Shown here: piece after piece, positions 1-9,989 of the stretch | Layout: every line of letters starts with the position of its first letter | Numbering within the stretch: the first letter of the stretch is position 1 | From: Rhexocercosporidium sp. MPI-PUGE-AT-0058 | Taxonomy: Eukaryota > Ascomycota > Leotiomycetes > Helotiales | Length of the DNA stretch: 64,000 nt | Assembly (NCBI GenBank): GCA_020746875.1 | Contig: JAGTJL010000011.1 | Location: 2,294,001 to 2,358,000 of the forward strand | Direction: 5' to 3' | Notes under the pieces: generated by a model | What the model saw: the letters and a program-made list of their open reading frames with translations, nothing else | What the model was told of the DNA's origin: nothing | The model's database searches: none | Made by a program: the position numbers and the translations under genes

Positions 1-1745
1 CCTTGAAGTAACTAAACAAATCGGTCCCACTGACAGCCAGATCCTTGTATGCCGGGCAATCCAAGGAGAAGAATATAACGTTGAGGGCCTCAGTGAGTTG
101 TGACAGTGCTGGGCCGACGGTGGCGTATATCGAAGATAAAATATTAGGAGACGCCTCCTTTACGAATTGAAAGACAAAGCAGAGCGCATTATTGCCCTCT
201 AGCAATTGGAGGGCGTTGAAGGCGCCCCCACTAATGTCGGCAAAGTTGAGACCGGCGAAGGTGTTTACGCCATTGACGTTGCCTCCGATGCTAGGAGAAG
301 TCAAAAAAAAAAAACTCGAAAGGTAGGAGAATCTCGGGGGCTTACCTAAAGAGAACAGGGCGCTTGATGATAGTGTGATATATTAGGTCTGCGAGCCCAT
401 CAGTGAAGGTGAAATCACGGGGACGACGGTAATAGTTCTCTGGGATCCTATCACTTCCACGGACATAGACCATGTCGTCGTCTGGACCCGTGACGCCATA
501 TATCGCTTTGAGCCCTTCCTTGCCTGTTTCGAGTCTTGTTAGCTTTGACCATGGTAAAATTGTAGAGGCTTACTGAAAATTCCATCCGGATACTCTTCGG
601 AGCAGTTGACAAATAGTCGACCAGAGAATATGACAGCTGCGTTTCGGACAAACCATCCACTCCATGGTAGGTAGACGAAATTGGGGTTGTATGAAATGTC
701 CTGAAAAAACCTTTTCACGGCAAAATCCATCATGACATCCAGAGTATAGTTTGGAAACTCGGCATCTTTTTGCATGTCGAACAGGCGGGTGAAATAGGTC
801 ATGTTCAGGTCTAATAGGAACAACGCGGAATCAGCAGACTGGAAAACAAAAGGTAGGGCTTGTCCGAGGATTTCATTACGGCCATGTTCCAAACACTTAC
901 CATTGTTGTCGCCGATAGGATCATAAAGGTCGCCGCGTGTGTTCGAGCCGTCAACTTCGAAGATGTTGTGGGTACCAGAGAGACCGCGAGGCTCTCCCAA
1001 AAGCCCGAAGACGTTACCAAGAAGGTTTTGTGGATTTGCAGAGCTCGAGTAACCACCCTAGGGGATATTCAGTAACCGTCTATCTTTACAGAATCAAGGT
1101 CTGGATTGAACTCTCTCACCATGCTAAGACTCGGGTTCAAGGATACAATGTTGCCACCAAAAACTGCGCCATATATCGAGAGTATGGTGGCGATGTCTAC
1201 ACCCATTCCCCAAACTTTGTTGGTAGCTTGGATGTATTGTCCAATCTGTCGGTTCGTTAGCAGATGCCCAAAGGCTTGAGAAATGAACTTACGGAGGCAA
1301 CCCCATTGCGCGGCAAGTAAGCATGATTTGCCAATGTATTCAATCCAGGACAGGGACCACGAACGTCCCCGGCGGCGTAGTCCGGCATCTTGAACTCATG
1401 CTCACCGTGGACTGCGCACATGATCAGCAGACTTGTGGAAGTGTCCATGGGGTACTAACCATCAATAAGTTGAGCCTCAGGGTTGAACGTCGACCTCTCG
1501 TGCACGCGTCTTGCATCGGGGATGCCTCCGGCTAGCGATTCCTTGAGCATGTCTGCCAAATATTCCACGGGGATACGGTGTCCTCCAAACTCTTCTGTGG
1601 GACCCCCATCGCTAGACCTTTTCTTCATAGCATTGAGGGGGATTTTGGCATTCATGTTTATGTTCTCGGCAAATGCCGGGAGAGCAGAGACATGATGAAA
1701 TGTTCCCGACAGCACGAAAAATGGAAGGCAATTTAGCAGCTTCAT
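1..1745 (-). CDS. Chloroperoxidase/unspecific peroxygenase-like heme-thiolate peroxidase (partial, continues off left edge)
   Basis: Secreted heme-thiolate peroxidase of the chloroperoxidase (Peroxidase_2) family; members oxidise or halogenate small molecules with hydrogen peroxide. Exons (minus): 1745-1460, 1411-1293, 1245-1090, 1057-901, 810-574, 523-346, 290-1; all splice phases agree. The start MKLLNCLPFF begins a hydrophobic signal peptide. The heme-ligand motif RGPCPGLNTLANH lies in exon 2, with the proximal cysteine in PCP. The distal acid-base region HNIFEVDGSNTRGDLYD lies in exon 4 (the E is the expected catalytic glutamate). An NP-DLDS...LLGNVFGLLGEP stretch and a late SIGGNVNG segment also fit. 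The intron at 1058-1089 is only 32 nt, which is odd (see findings). The frame is still open at base 1, so the C-terminus is missing. Family confident, substrate unknown. Confidence 0.85.
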
Positions 1746-3059
1746 GACGAGGGCTGGAACACCAAATAAGATTCAAATAGAAAAACTACAAAGAGTGTGA
1801 TGAAGAGTTGAGCATGCATTTGAGAGACGGCTCCTGGCCATACTTATATGGCGTCAATAGCATGTCGCCGATCTTTCCCTTGATCCAAATGAGCTGAATT
1901 GAAATAAGGGAGTCACGATTGGAGCTTGGAGTATATCCAGGACGAGTTCCCAAGTGGTGGTGATCTGCCAGCTTCGATGCGGTCCCTAGTAAAGGGGGTG
2001 CAAATCCAACCGAGTCAGAAGGACCGACCCGGGGTGAAGGGTATTACTTCGTACTAAGGGTAATGATAACGGATTTGATGTCCGTGCTCCTGTCGAATGT
2101 TCTACCAAAAGCTAGGGGTATAGAGCAATAACATGCCAGCATTTCACCACTTTTATTCTTCTTTTGGTTAAGTAGGTTTGCAAGCACGGACGTCAAATCC
2201 GTGATCATTTGGGCATGTACTGTACGAAGTACTTCGTAGGATTGGTGTTGCTAAAGAGGGAAGGATCGGGGACTTCAAGGGTAGTCCGCTGTGGCCGCTT
2301 GGCTTTCGCTGAGAGCTGTTCCTCTGATTGTTTGTGTGCAGCTGGAATTGCACCCTTTGGCGTGGTGCTTTGGGGTCTGGGGTCTGGAGTCTGGAGTCTG
2401 GGTCTGGGGTCGGCAGTCTGGGTCTGGGGTCGCGGCTGTGACATTCACGGTCGCGAGCATCCGCGCTCCGCCGGTGGAACCTCCCGCACTGTCTGTCCCT
2501 GCAGAAAAACGGTGAGGGTCATTGCGCCTGTCTGCGCAGCGGCAGGCGAGGTCTTCCAGCCAATGCGAAGCTCGGAATTGGACAGAGACCCCCAGCGGAA
2601 GTCTCAATGCCAAACGGCCCTGATCCAACTACTGTTATTTGCTTAAAGTTTAGCGGATGACCTCTCACCCAACACTCCTGATCTGAAAGGCTTGAATCTT
2701 TATCACAGCTGCGGCCCTTTTCCTGTGGGCCTGGTAATTCCTGCCACGGCAGATCCTGCAGTACAGATGATCTTTCAGCAGACTGCATATGCCTTGGAAA
2801 TTTTCTCTCATCTCTCCGACGATCTATACTTCTAGGGAGCCGGCAGATTCTTCGGTTATCATTCCTTATGTTGTGAGTATTTGGATTCTTGCCTGTCGGA
2901 ATCTACAAAATGTCGAGACTTTCTCCTTGCTGGCGGGTAAAGTTGGCCCGCAACTGTGCTTGTGTTTGTTCTTGGTTTCAGCAACGATTTCAGAGGACTC
3001 GTCCTGCCCCATATCTTCAATCTCCTGCCATCTTCGTCCCCTCGATCTAGGTTGCCAAT
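1746..3059. other. Intergenic region with inverted repeat and TCTGGG-rich microsatellite
   Basis: No convincing gene. The region separates the divergently transcribed peroxidase and CFEM receptor. It holds an imperfect inverted repeat (listed separately) and a stretch near 2365-2435 of repeated GTCTGG/GGGTCTG units. Open frames here overlap each other on both strands and show no family motif. Confidence 0.6.
2040..2242. repeat. Imperfect inverted repeat, MITE candidate
   Basis: The arm at about 2062-2089 (core ACGGATTTGATGTCCGTGCT) reappears inverted at about 2182-2209 (core AGCACGGACGTCAAATCCGT). The outer parts contain TACTTCGTACTA and TACGAAGTACTTCG, which also pair roughly. About 90 bases separate the arms. 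It has no coding capacity and resembles a small palindromic insertion. Confidence 0.45.
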
Positions 3060-4680
3060 ATGAGACCGTTGCGTGCTCTTTTAGCCTCGAGTGCTGCACT
3101 TGTTGGTTTTGTCCAGGCAGCCAGTCTTGCAGAGTTAGCAGCGGAGCTTCCAGCTTGTGGAGTGAGTGCATACGGACCATGTTGAATACAGAATGCTCAC
3201 AGAATCTATAGTTAACATGTTTGGGTACTGCTATTGCAGCTTCTCCTTGTACTCTGGCGAACTCGACGTGTATCTGTACCAACACTGTCCTGCTCCAATC
3301 TGCCGCTGCTTGTTTAGCCACGGCTTGCAAACCAAAAGAACAACTCCAAGTTGCCAAGATTCAACAAGACGGATGTGGAGGACCTGTTGAATCCCACCAA
3401 AGGCAACTGAGGATCATAGGTCACCTATTTTGCAGTCTTGCAGCAGTCTCTATCCTCACACGTATATGGTCAAAGCTGAAAATTTTGCACAAGCTTTACC
3501 CAGACGACTGGGTAATGATCATTGCGGGCGTAAGTCTTACCCCTCCATTACTTTAAAAACATTGATTCCAACTGTCTTAGGTTGCTCTCATCCCTTTCTG
3601 GATCATTCTTATCCGTAGTACGTATATATCGCCTCTCGCCAAATATTCGGTCTGATAATTTAGTAATCGACTTGGGCCTCGGCTTGAATTTGTGGGACAC
3701 AAATCTCGATACTCTGGATGAATTTTTCAAAGTAAAGCCACCACGATCACATTTAAAATAAGACCTTGCACTAACAGTCTCGTACCAGTCATTTTGGGTT
3801 GAAGAAATCATATATATTAACCTTTTAGCGATAACAAAAGTTGCCCTTCTCCTGTTTCTCCTCAACGTGTTTCCAGTCCAATACCTTCGCGCCACATGCT
3901 GGACACTCATTGCCCTCACAGTCGGCATTGCAACTTCGTTCACCATGGTGACAATTTTTTCATGCAGCCCTATACCATATTTCTGGACACGATGGCAAGG
4001 AGAAGCTGGCGGAAAGTGCAACAACATCAATCTCCAAACGTATATTTCCGCTGCACTCAACATTGCTCAAGATTTCGCCATTTTGTTTCTTCCTATGCCT
4101 GAGTTGTACAAGTTACAAGTCAGTAGAAAGAAGAGGATTCAACTATTTCTCATGTTTGGAGTGGGCCTTTTGTAAGACATGCTACTTCGTTTGGTGCCTT
4201 TGTTGCTGACCGGAGTCTTCTGCAGTGTTTCCATCACCAGTATTGTTCGCCTCAAAACTCTCGTCAAATTCGGGAATACAAAAAATCCTAGTAGTAAGCT
4301 CTCCTACGCTTTAGCCCTCCTGACTGTATATCTAACATCTGAAAGTGGACTACACCACCCTTGTCATCTGGTCCGTTATTGAGTGCAATGTTGCCATCAT
4401 TTGTGCTTGTATGCCAAGTATACGCAAACTTCTTGGAGACTGCTTTAAAAGCAGCTTTTTCGCCAGTACAGTTAAAACAAATCCCTCATCTAGCAGTGCG
4501 ACACGCAGTGGTGACCCTCGGGTCTATCAAAGCCGCTCGTTCAAAATCGAGAGCAGGCTGCGTAGTCAGCACGATGATTTCCATGAGCTTGTTAGCATGT
4601 CAGGCGTCACTGGCGGCGATTACCACCTTGATCATGGTTCTGGTAAATCGAACTCTCTTCCGAAAGAGGAGGGCCAATAG
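3060..4680 (+). CDS. CFEM-domain seven-transmembrane receptor (fungal rhodopsin-like / Pth11-type)
   Basis: Exons 3060-3161, 3212-3529, 3581-3617, 3664-3731, 3789-4171, 4226-4293, 4346-4680; predicted 436 aa with all phases consistent. Residues 1-20 form a signal peptide. A CFEM domain follows with eight cysteines: LPACGLTCLG, SPCTLANSTCICTNT, AAACLATAC and DGCGG. After it come seven hydrophobic segments of the fungal rhodopsin-like domain, including LYPDDWVMIIAG, ITKVALLLFLLNVFP, IFSCSPIPYFWTRW, GKCNNINLQTYISAALNIAQD and MDYTTLVIWSVIECNVAIICACMPS. The cytoplasmic tail is serine-rich. The family is known for surface sensing in plant-associated fungi; the ligand here is unknown. The intron 1 acceptor was chosen because it restores the second CFEM cysteine. 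Confidence 0.9.
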
Positions 4681-5958
4681 GAAAATTCCTCCAACGGGGG
4701 TGAAGATAAGAAGGCACCCAATGCTCATGTGTGGGTAACACATCAATCTATATGTGGTAATTGTGGCCCGAGCCCTACTCACTGAAGGATAGTAAAGTTA
4801 GCTTCCTCACACTGGTCAAAAAAAAAAAGAATGCTCGTCGGGATATCATAAACTCAAAAATGAATTGAATTTCTAGAGGCTCCTGCCATAAAGCTAATTC
4901 ATCTGTGAATAATATATCATTCCGCAACTACACCATAGGAATATTCACAGCCGTTTCATGACACTGGCGCGGAATTTTAAGTCTCAGTGCATGATGGACG
5001 TTAAGGATCCTCAATCCAATAGTGTCTTAGAGAATCCACGGATAGGCACACCCGGAGAATTCAACATTCAACGAAAGCATATCCTATAGATGATAGGGTT
5101 TTGTGGAGTTCACAGCAGAGTCACCACAACCAGACTGCCCGTCCAATCCTTTTTAGAACCCCAGCCATTTCTGCAATGATCCCCTTGTAATAATATCTAG
5201 GCACTAACCAGGCGCAGGATAAGGTGCCACTTCGGTTCCAAAGTTCTTATAACCACCTTAGTTTTTACAACAGACCAGTTTCTGGCTTGTGCTTTAGGAT
5301 TAGCAGCGCAATTGCAAGGCTTTCTAGACAGCCATCCCGCTTCCTACCCGCAAATTTTAGATCCAACATCTATCCGAGCGAGGTGATAGTCACTGTAGAT
5401 CCACAAACAAGAGGATACTAAGTTAAGTGCAAGGTATCCAACCGAGTCACTCCCAACCCCCTTGAAGCAAGATACAGAACGTCTGGATTGAGAAGCCCGC
5501 ACACAGATAAGAGGACTCACCGCCACGAGGTAAATGGGTTGAACAAACGTGACGGAACCTTATTTCTACTCTAGCTTCGTTTTATATTCACGGGGATAGT
5601 ACAAGCTTAAGCTCTTTCTGATGAACTATAATTCCTCATGTTGACATGGACAAAGTTGTGGCAGCCGCGCGGAGAGAATTCGCAAACTGTCTGCCGATCG
5701 TTTTTAACTTTTATTAAGATCTTCTTCTTCCCCCCCAATCTTGGGCAGTGTATCCGCGTCAGATATCATGCTCCTCGATGGCATTCGGATGCTCCGCTCG
5801 TCAGGCCATAACTCAGATCCAGGGGAGCTTCATGAGAGGACTACACGTACTGCTGAGAGTGACGTTTATGGGACATCCTCATATTCTTTTCATCGAGTCT
5901 TTCTACGAAACTGGTCGAGATTTGATCTTTGAGCCTCGATCGGCATTTTTCTTCAACA
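4681..5958. other. Intergenic region, nothing recognised
   Basis: About 1.3 kb between two plus-strand genes. Only short unrelated open frames are present. The last few hundred bases probably hold the promoter and leader of the TmpA-like gene, including a pyrimidine-rich run near 5720-5740. No repeat or RNA gene was seen. Confidence 0.5.
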
Positions 5959-7311
5959 ATGGCAGCAACCAACACATCGACCAATCCAAATAACGAAAAG
6001 GTCCATAACCAGACAACATCTCGCTTTCTACGATGGTTTCGATTCGCGTGCTCGGAATACCGCCTTCTTTTCACACTCGTTTTTGCATTTAACTTAGCGT
6101 TTGTTGTTCTGTTTATCTTCAATTGGCTTCGGAGGGGATATCCGAACGACAAGACATGTGCCCTGGCAACGTCTGTCAACCTGACTATTTCGATCATTAT
6201 TCGTGAGGAGCACATCGTCAACTTGCTCTACACCATCTGCACAGCTGTGCCTTCCACCTACCCACTATGGCTCCGTCGCCGATTAGGGAAAATCTATCAT
6301 TTAGGAGGTCTTCATAGTGGATGTGCTGTCGCAGCAACGTTCTGGTTCATACTTCTATCTGTCCAGAACACCATCAACATGTCCTCTACAACATCAAAGG
6401 GCGCAAAACACTGGATCGTGATTATTGTCATCTATATGTTGGATGGCCTGCTCGTATCTATTGTCGTTATGGCTTGTCCGTCGATCCGTGCCAAGCTACA
6501 CAATGCCTTTGAGATTGTTCACAGACTAGCTGGCTGGTCAAGTTTGGCACTTTTATGGACTCTCACAGTCCTAGATGCCGACATGCGTCGACCCTCAACC
6601 CAAACACTATCTTCCAGCTTATTCGGCAGCGCCAATATCTGGCTTCTCTTCATATCTACCTCTAGTATCGTCATCACTTGGCTCAACTGTCGGAAAGTCA
6701 AGGTTCAATCGGAACAGCTTTCGGAACATGCTTTGCGCATCAAGTTCGATTATGCTACTCCTCAACCAGGAACAACCATCCGGCTGTCATCCAGTCCTCT
6801 CTTTGAATGGCACGCCTTTGCCACCTGGTCTCAACCTGGCCAGCCAGGGTTCTCTCTCATAATTTCCAATGCCGGCGATTGGACAAACAGCCTTATCAAA
6901 AACCCACCTCGAGAGATTTGGGCAAGACGAACTCCAACATGCGGAGTGCTACGCATCGCACCCATGTTCAAGAGCGTCCTTCTCGTCGCCACAGGATCGG
7001 GAATTGCGCCTTGTTTACCGGTCATCATGGCAAATAAGTGCCGAATCAACCTTTTCTGGTCAACGCGAGATCCTCTGACGACTTATGGAGCTGAAATCGG
7101 AGACATCGTGGCGGCACTAGGAACCAACGCGTATATCCATAACACTTCGATTCTGGGAAGGCCATCAACATTGCCGTTGGTACTGGAGCAATACAAAAAC
7201 ACCGATTCCGAGGCCGTGATAGTAATTTCAAACCCGAAGCTGACAAGAAGACTAGTACAGGATTTGGAGTATATGGGTATCCCTACATTCGGCCCAATAT
7301 GGGATTCGTGA
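5959..7311 (+). CDS. TmpA-like integral membrane flavoprotein (ferric-reductase-like fold)
   Basis: Intronless, 450 aa from the first ATG (context CAACAATGG); an upstream in-frame extension would need a non-ATG start. The N-terminal half has about six hydrophobic segments (around residues 35-57, 70-104, 115-136, 152-178, 186-211, 225-247). Family-like stretches are REEHIVNLLYT, PLWLRRRLGKIYHLGGLHSG and IVHRLAGWSSLALLW, with histidines that could be heme ligands. The C-terminal half resembles the FAD/NAD module of ferric reductases: FEWHAFATW in place of the usual HPFT motif, VATGSGIAPCLP as the nucleotide-binding glycine loop, and a GIPTFGPIWDS terminus. This matches the Aspergillus TmpA class, linked to conidiation signalling. 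Whether it transfers electrons is unknown. Confidence 0.65.
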   Translation: MAATNTSTNPNNEKVHNQTTSRFLRWFRFACSEYRLLFTLVFAFNLAFVVLFIFNWLRRGYPNDKTCALATSVNLTISIIIREEHIVNLLYTICTAVPSTYPLWLRRRLGKIYHLGGLHSGCAVAATFWFILLSVQNTINMSSTTSKGAKHWIVIIVIYMLDGLLVSIVVMACPSIRAKLHNAFEIVHRLAGWSSLALLWTLTVLDADMRRPSTQTLSSSLFGSANIWLLFISTSSIVITWLNCRKVKVQSEQLSEHALRIKFDYATPQPGTTIRLSSSPLFEWHAFATWSQPGQPGFSLIISNAGDWTNSLIKNPPREIWARRTPTCGVLRIAPMFKSVLLVATGSGIAPCLPVIMANKCRINLFWSTRDPLTTYGAEIGDIVAALGTNAYIHNTSILGRPSTLPLVLEQYKNTDSEAVIVISNPKLTRRLVQDLEYMGIPTFGPIWDS

Positions 7312-7850
7312 CTGCTTGCTCGTGTAAACTTGAAGGTCTGACCATTTGTAAATACACACTCCAGCAGAATCTTAGAAGATCACAATGCTGGGTATTTGAT
7401 GAACGTATGTAAATTATAGAGGGGGCAACGGTAGTCGGGTATTTATTCAAAAGGGAGAGTTGAACCTTCAAACTGTGGGTAGTATCATATGTTAACAGAG
7501 CAGGTCACGGGTCAGATCACCAATCATTCTGGTAAATTGGTTGTGGAAGAGTTACTGTTCTAAGACTGTAACTACAGATGCTTATATGCATCTACATGCA
7601 ATAGGCAGAAGTAGGCAATAAAGGAAACAGATAAGTCAATCATCATGTGATAGAGTCCCGTGACTCATGGTAAGAGAGTACCAAAGAGGTCAAAACAGCT
7701 CTCCGGAAAACATCACAAACAGCGAGAACAAAATTTTTGAAATTGACAGCGAAGACCACATCTAGCAGTCCTCCTGTTGGCCAGTTGAGAAGCCTGAGCT
7801 TGTGCGCATTGCCCAGTGTGATATAGGTACTATTAAGGCTGGAATTCGAG
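7312..7850. other. Intergenic region, nothing recognised
   Basis: Downstream region of the TmpA-like gene, before composition turns strongly AT-rich. No coding frame with family features and no repeat identified. Confidence 0.5.
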
Positions 7851-9080
7851 CACTTTGAACCCTGAATCGACCTCTTCCTTCTTGAATCGAATGAATTAAC
7901 TTAAGGATTCATATTCAATGAATCTGAATTAATTATATAAGGATTCATTCAGGGTTCGATTTATAAGGTTTTGAATCGATCGGTGCGATATAATCCCGCG
8001 TCACGTGTAGAATAAAATAAGCCCCGTATCAGTCCGACGCCACGAAAGCTACCCCGCTATCCAACTCTACATATCGAATTCTTAAGCTTCCTCTAGCCAA
8101 TACCTTTAAGCTCAGGTATTCTAAATATATTATATTCTAGCTTTCAAATGATACTATTACCAAGCTATTTAAAGTAATATTCGAGTTTTGGTAAATAAGT
8201 GGCGATTTTGACCCCCCATTTTACCCCGGTTTTTGGATATACCACCACTCGTATACTAGTTCCCGTAGGCTATAGTAATAATATATTATTATACTTATAT
8301 AGACTCTCATCTCTATTTTTATACAGTTTAGAGAAAGGCAAGTTTATATTATTTATAAAAATGTTTTCTATATACGAATAACTGTAGTTTCCCAAATTTT
8401 AATAATTTCTTACTATCGCAATTCAAGCGTTATAGCTATACTGCTTTAAATTATGAATATCTAAGTCAGTAGCTTTTAAAGGAATTAATTCTCATCCGCT
8501 TTAACTAATAATCAAGCGCTAAGTAAATTCTTCTAGATTTCTAAAAGAAAGTTATATATTAATAGTAGATATTCTTGAACTTATATAATATACTTATATT
8601 TTGCCTTTAAATTATACTAAAACTGGGAATAGGGTAAGATGTTAGAAGCAATCTAGCTATACGTTTTTATCTAATTAGATCTTAGAATATTACAGCGTAA
8701 AGTGGTGAAATAAGGTGCATTAAGTATTGTGATCCACCGATTGCTTAAAGTAAATCATACTTACAACTCGAACATCGAATCTAATAGCTACTTTGGCAGC
8801 TTGATTTTACAGAAGGCACAACGGTTGTTTTTTTATAAATGCACATATCGAATAATAGCGGGAAGTGCTATTAAATTAGATACTGGGGGAGTGCAAATTA
8901 AATATTTAAGGCAAGAATTCAGGGCTAATTCAATAAATCCTTCGAATCGACTTTTAAAAGCTTCGAATCTAATGAATTAAAAGCCAGAATTCCTTAAATC
9001 ATACAAACGAATATTCGATTCATTTAATTCATTTAATTCAAGTTTCATTCAAAAAATTCGAAAAATTCAACTTCAATTGC
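7850..9080. repeat. AT-rich repeat-like stretch bounded by ATTCGAAT/GAATTAAT-rich ends
   Basis: Both ends (about 7850-7980 and 8910-9075) are dense in short words such as TCGAATGAATTAA, GGATTCATT and CATTTAATTCA, partly as inverted copies. The 7853-7975 part itself carries an inverted ATTCAGGGTTC motif. The middle is very AT-rich with no coding frame longer than about 80 codons. It may be a decayed non-autonomous element; borders and class are not established. Confidence 0.3.
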
Positions 9081-9826
9081 CAGGTCTAGAGACAGAGGTG
9101 GCGCATTTCGAAGTTGATGAAGCATTTTGAATGCAAGCAGTTTAAATATGATTATTATTATTAAAATTTTCGTATATAAATTAATGCCTTGTGAATATCG
9201 TATATAAGTTGATTTATAAATTTCTCGTAATAAATCTCGCTTGCTTTCTTATTAGTTGAAATATACGAGATATTCTTATTTTAACTTATTAATAAGTAAA
9301 ACCCTACTAATTACTTAACTAATAGTTTTTTATCATTTCGAATTTTCGGATATAAATCTAAATTAGAATATAAGTTCTTGGCAATGCTTTTCTATTATTA
9401 AAATTATATTTTGCTCTTATATATACTTATAGTAATTATATTATTAAAAGACTGCTAATCTGATTATAAATAAATAAAGAAATATCAATAGCGAAAAGCT
9501 TTAGTAATATGTTTTTCAGTACTTGTATAGCGTGCTAATAATGTTAAACTTCTATCGTCCGCTTACGAAAGAAATATACGCTTTAAGAAGTCCACTTGCT
9601 TTTCCATATTTCTCGTAAATAAGTCCCCGCTGTAAGGATCCAAATGTCTATAACCTTATAAGATATGGAGTTCTTTCGGTTCCCTTGCCTACTTAAACGC
9701 ATCTAAAGCAAATTCTGCCGGTGTTATAACGTCCACGGATCCTATTATAAGTAGCAAGGGAGTTAGTAAGATTTAAGTAACTAAATCATATAGCTCGTAT
9801 TAATTCGCGAGCTCAAGATTGCATTA
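9081..9826. other. AT-rich, RIP-like sequence without recognisable content
   Basis: Dense in TA dinucleotides with no preserved frame on either strand. Probably decayed transposon sequence; nothing specific is recognised. Confidence 0.35.
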
Positions 9827-9960
9827 ATATATTAATATTATATAATATATATTAATATTATATAATATATATTAATATTATATAATATATATTAATATTA
9901 TATAATATATATTAATATTATATAATATATATTAATATTATATAATATATATTATATAAT
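9827..9960. repeat. 20-bp tandem repeat array, about 6.5 copies
   Basis: The unit TATAATATATATTAATATTA repeats almost perfectly head to tail. It consists only of A and T and can fold on itself. It lies just upstream of the Ty3/gypsy relic. Confidence 0.9.
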
Positions 9961-9989
9961 CTTTAATTTATAAAAGGCAGAACTTTTTA

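Noticed and set aside
2205..2646. Several overlapping frames up to 145 codons around the GTCTGG repeats
   Set aside because: They occur on both strands over a microsatellite and show no conserved motif or splice logic.
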